From the NCBI GenBank assembly GCA_013139755.1, contig WTAG01000071.1:1-6833 (forward strand): a DNA stretch of 6,833 bases. The letters are read 5' to 3'. The notes under the pieces are model-generated. The model did no database searches. It saw only the letters and a program-made list of their open reading frames with translations, and was not told the origin of the DNA. Position numbers and translations under genes: made by a program. This document shows positions 5,304-6,833 of the stretch, piece by piece. Positions within the stretch are counted from its first letter, which is position 1; the number at the start of each line of letters is the position of its first letter. The DNA is from Methylomarinum sp. Its GTDB lineage: Bacteria; Pseudomonadota; Gammaproteobacteria; Methylococcales; Methylomonadaceae.

Positions 5304-6833
5304 ATGCTGGGTGTGTTGAGAGATAAATATTCTTTTTATGCGCTATTAAATTTTCGGTATCATGATGATTTTTTACTAAAGTGTGCGGTCATGTCCTATT
5401 CGGAAATATATCAATCAGAGCTCGCTAAATTACCCTTTGAGTTAGAGGCTGTCGATATATCGGCATTGAGTGATTTTGTAGGACAACTTGATTTAGCGTC
5501 GGTTGATAAGTCTAGGCAGCAATTGTTTTGGGCTTCACTCACTCGCGTCTGGGTTTCAAGTCGCTTTGTTGCAGATTTTTGTAAGCGTTATCCTGATAGG
5601 CTGCTTGAATTACTGACTTCTGGACGATTGTTTTGTTCGGAAGCAAGGGCTGAATACAGGCGGATTTTGTCGAAGACTGAGCTTAACAATGATGCAGAAC
5701 TGACTGTTCTGTTGCGACAGTTCCGTAACATAGAAATGGTGAGAATTGCCTGGAGAGATTTGGCGGGCTGGTCCGATCTTGATGAAACACTTAATGATTT
5801 AACCGAATTAGCCGAAGTCTGCATTCAATTTACGCTGGATTATTTTTATCAGCAGGCTTGCGCCCGGCGAGGTGTGCCAAAAACTAAAGAGGGCACTGCA
5901 ATTAATATCGTGGTGTTAGGTATGGGTAAGCTTGGGGCGTGGGAGCTTAATTACTCTTCGGATATTGATTTGATTTTTGCTTATGCCGAAGATGGCGTGT
6001 TACAAGACCGAAAAGAAACTTCTTATGGTGAGTTTTTTAGTCGTATTTGTAGAAATCTGGTTAAAGCGCTGGATCAAATCACTGCAGATGGGTTTGTTTT
6101 TAGAACCGATATTCGTCTAAGACCTTTTGGAGATAGTGGGCCAATAATAATGACCTTTGACGGGATGGAGAATTATTATTTAACCCAAGCAAGGGAATGG
6201 GAACGCTATGCAATGATCAAGGCACGACAGGTGGCCGGCGATTTTGATAGCGGGAAACAATTGGCTGCGATGATTAAGCCTTTTGTTTATCGACGTTATC
6301 TGGATTATGGCGCTTTTGAAGAGCTACGGTCCTTAAAAATCCAGATTACTCAGGAACTAATGCGTAAAGATCGTATGGATAACATCAAGTTGGGGCCGGG
6401 AGGAATTCGTGAGATTGAGTTTATAGGTCAGGCTTTTCAGTTAATTAGAGGCGGTCAAACACCTGAGCTGCAGGAACGTAGTATTCTTAAAATCTTGAAG
6501 CTATTAGGGGAATTGGGGTTATTGACATCAGAAGATGCAGAGCAACTTCAAACATCCTATATTTTTTTGCGCAGGGCAGAAAATCATATCCAGCAATATC
6601 AGGACAAGCAAACGCATGATTTGCCTACAGATCCCAAGGTTCAGCAGATACTGGCTTTTTCTATGGACTTTGCTGATTGGGATGATTTTAAAAGCCATCT
6701 GGATAAGGTAAGAGCTGAAGTCCTCAGCGTCTTTGATCAAGTGTTTTCTTTATCTGAACAAAAAGATATTAAAAAGAGTGCTGATATTGTGTGGGCGGGC
6801 GATAGTGATGAAGCTTCATTTAATTATTTAACT
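5304..6833 (+). CDS. glnE: Bifunctional glutamine synthetase adenylyltransferase/adenylyl-removing enzyme, N-terminal half (cut by right edge)
   Basis: GlnE adds and removes AMP on glutamine synthetase in response to PII, tuning ammonium assimilation in the cytoplasm. The 510 codons visible (E. coli protein: 946) cover the N-terminal adenylyl-removing domain. Seen here: VRIAW (146-150), the nucleotidyltransferase motif GMGKLGAWELNYSSDIDLIF (206-225) with D220 and D222 as the paired metal-binding acids, FRTDIRLRPFGDSGP (266-280), the REWERYAMIKAR block (297-308), KLGPGGIREIEF (362-373) and FLRRAENHIQ (421-430). All match E. coli GlnE in order. The C-terminal transferase domain lies outside the window. 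AGGAAG is 5 bases upstream of the ATG at 5304, with an in-frame stop shortly before. An internal ATG at 5391 (residue 30) would give a length closer to that of the E. coli protein but has no ribosome-binding site. Transcribed away from the oxidase operon. Confidence 0.95.
   Translation, partial: MLGVLRDKYSFYALLNFRYHDDFLLKCAVMSYSEIYQSELAKLPFELEAVDISALSDFVGQLDLASVDKSRQQLFWASLTRVWVSSRFVADFCKRYPDRLLELLTSGRLFCSEARAEYRRILSKTELNNDAELTVLLRQFRNIEMVRIAWRDLAGWSDLDETLNDLTELAEVCIQFTLDYFYQQACARRGVPKTKEGTAINIVVLGMGKLGAWELNYSSDIDLIFAYAEDGVLQDRKETSYGEFFSRICRNLVKALDQITADGFVFRTDIRLRPFGDSGPIIMTFDGMENYYLTQAREWERYAMIKARQVAGDFDSGKQLAAMIKPFVYRRYLDYGAFEELRSLKIQITQELMRKDRMDNIKLGPGGIREIEFIGQAFQLIRGGQTPELQERSILKILKLLGELGLLTSEDAEQLQTSYIFLRRAENHIQQYQDKQTHDLPTDPKVQQILAFSMDFADWDDFKSHLDKVRAEVLSVFDQVFSLSEQKDIKKSADIVWAGDSDEASFNYLT

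Noticed and set aside
1..6833. CRISPR arrays, tRNA or rRNA genes, insertion sequences
   Set aside because: I saw no regularly spaced repeats, cloverleaf-type sequence, transposase frame or flanking terminal repeats.

Overview
The window looks like a chromosomal piece of an AT-leaning gammaproteobacterium. The clearest sign is the right-hand gene, glnE, whose N-terminal half follows the enterobacterial and pseudomonad protein closely. A methanotroph or related lineage would fit the copper-centred gene content, but that is only an impression; nothing in the window fixes the genus.

Layout. Bases 1-229 (minus strand) hold the start of a secreted protein that runs off the left edge. Bases 338-378 hold a hairpin plus T-rich tail that ends the next transcription unit. 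Bases 398-4752 (minus strand) form a three-gene, probably single-transcript unit, read from right to left: a Tat-exported, CotA/bilirubin-oxidase-like three-domain multicopper oxidase; a Tat-exported SCO/SenC-like thioredoxin-fold protein; and a 652-residue Sec-exported protein that I do not recognise. The last two are closely linked: the ribosome-binding site of the 652-residue gene overlaps the stop codon of the SCO-like gene. Bases 4753-5303 are a 551-base divergent intergenic region rich in inverted repeats. Bases 5304-6833 (plus strand) encode the first 510 residues of GlnE, the bifunctional glutamine synthetase adenylyltransferase/adenylyl-removing enzyme, cut by the right edge.

How the genes may work together. 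The oxidase keeps every copper ligand of its family, so it should be an active extracytoplasmic oxidase. The SCO-like protein next to it would be expected to deliver copper or act as a thiol reductase, yet it lacks the CxxxC pair and the distal His that define SCO function. It must therefore act by another route, or be a structural partner. The third protein may be a substrate, electron or assembly partner of the oxidase; that is inferred from operon position only. GlnE belongs to nitrogen control and shares only the intergenic region with the oxidase unit.

The most unusual points are the ligand-less SCO-like protein in an otherwise intact copper oxidase operon, the unknown 652-residue partner, and a 15-bp inverted repeat whose two arms hold symmetrically placed candidate -35 boxes for the two divergent transcription units.
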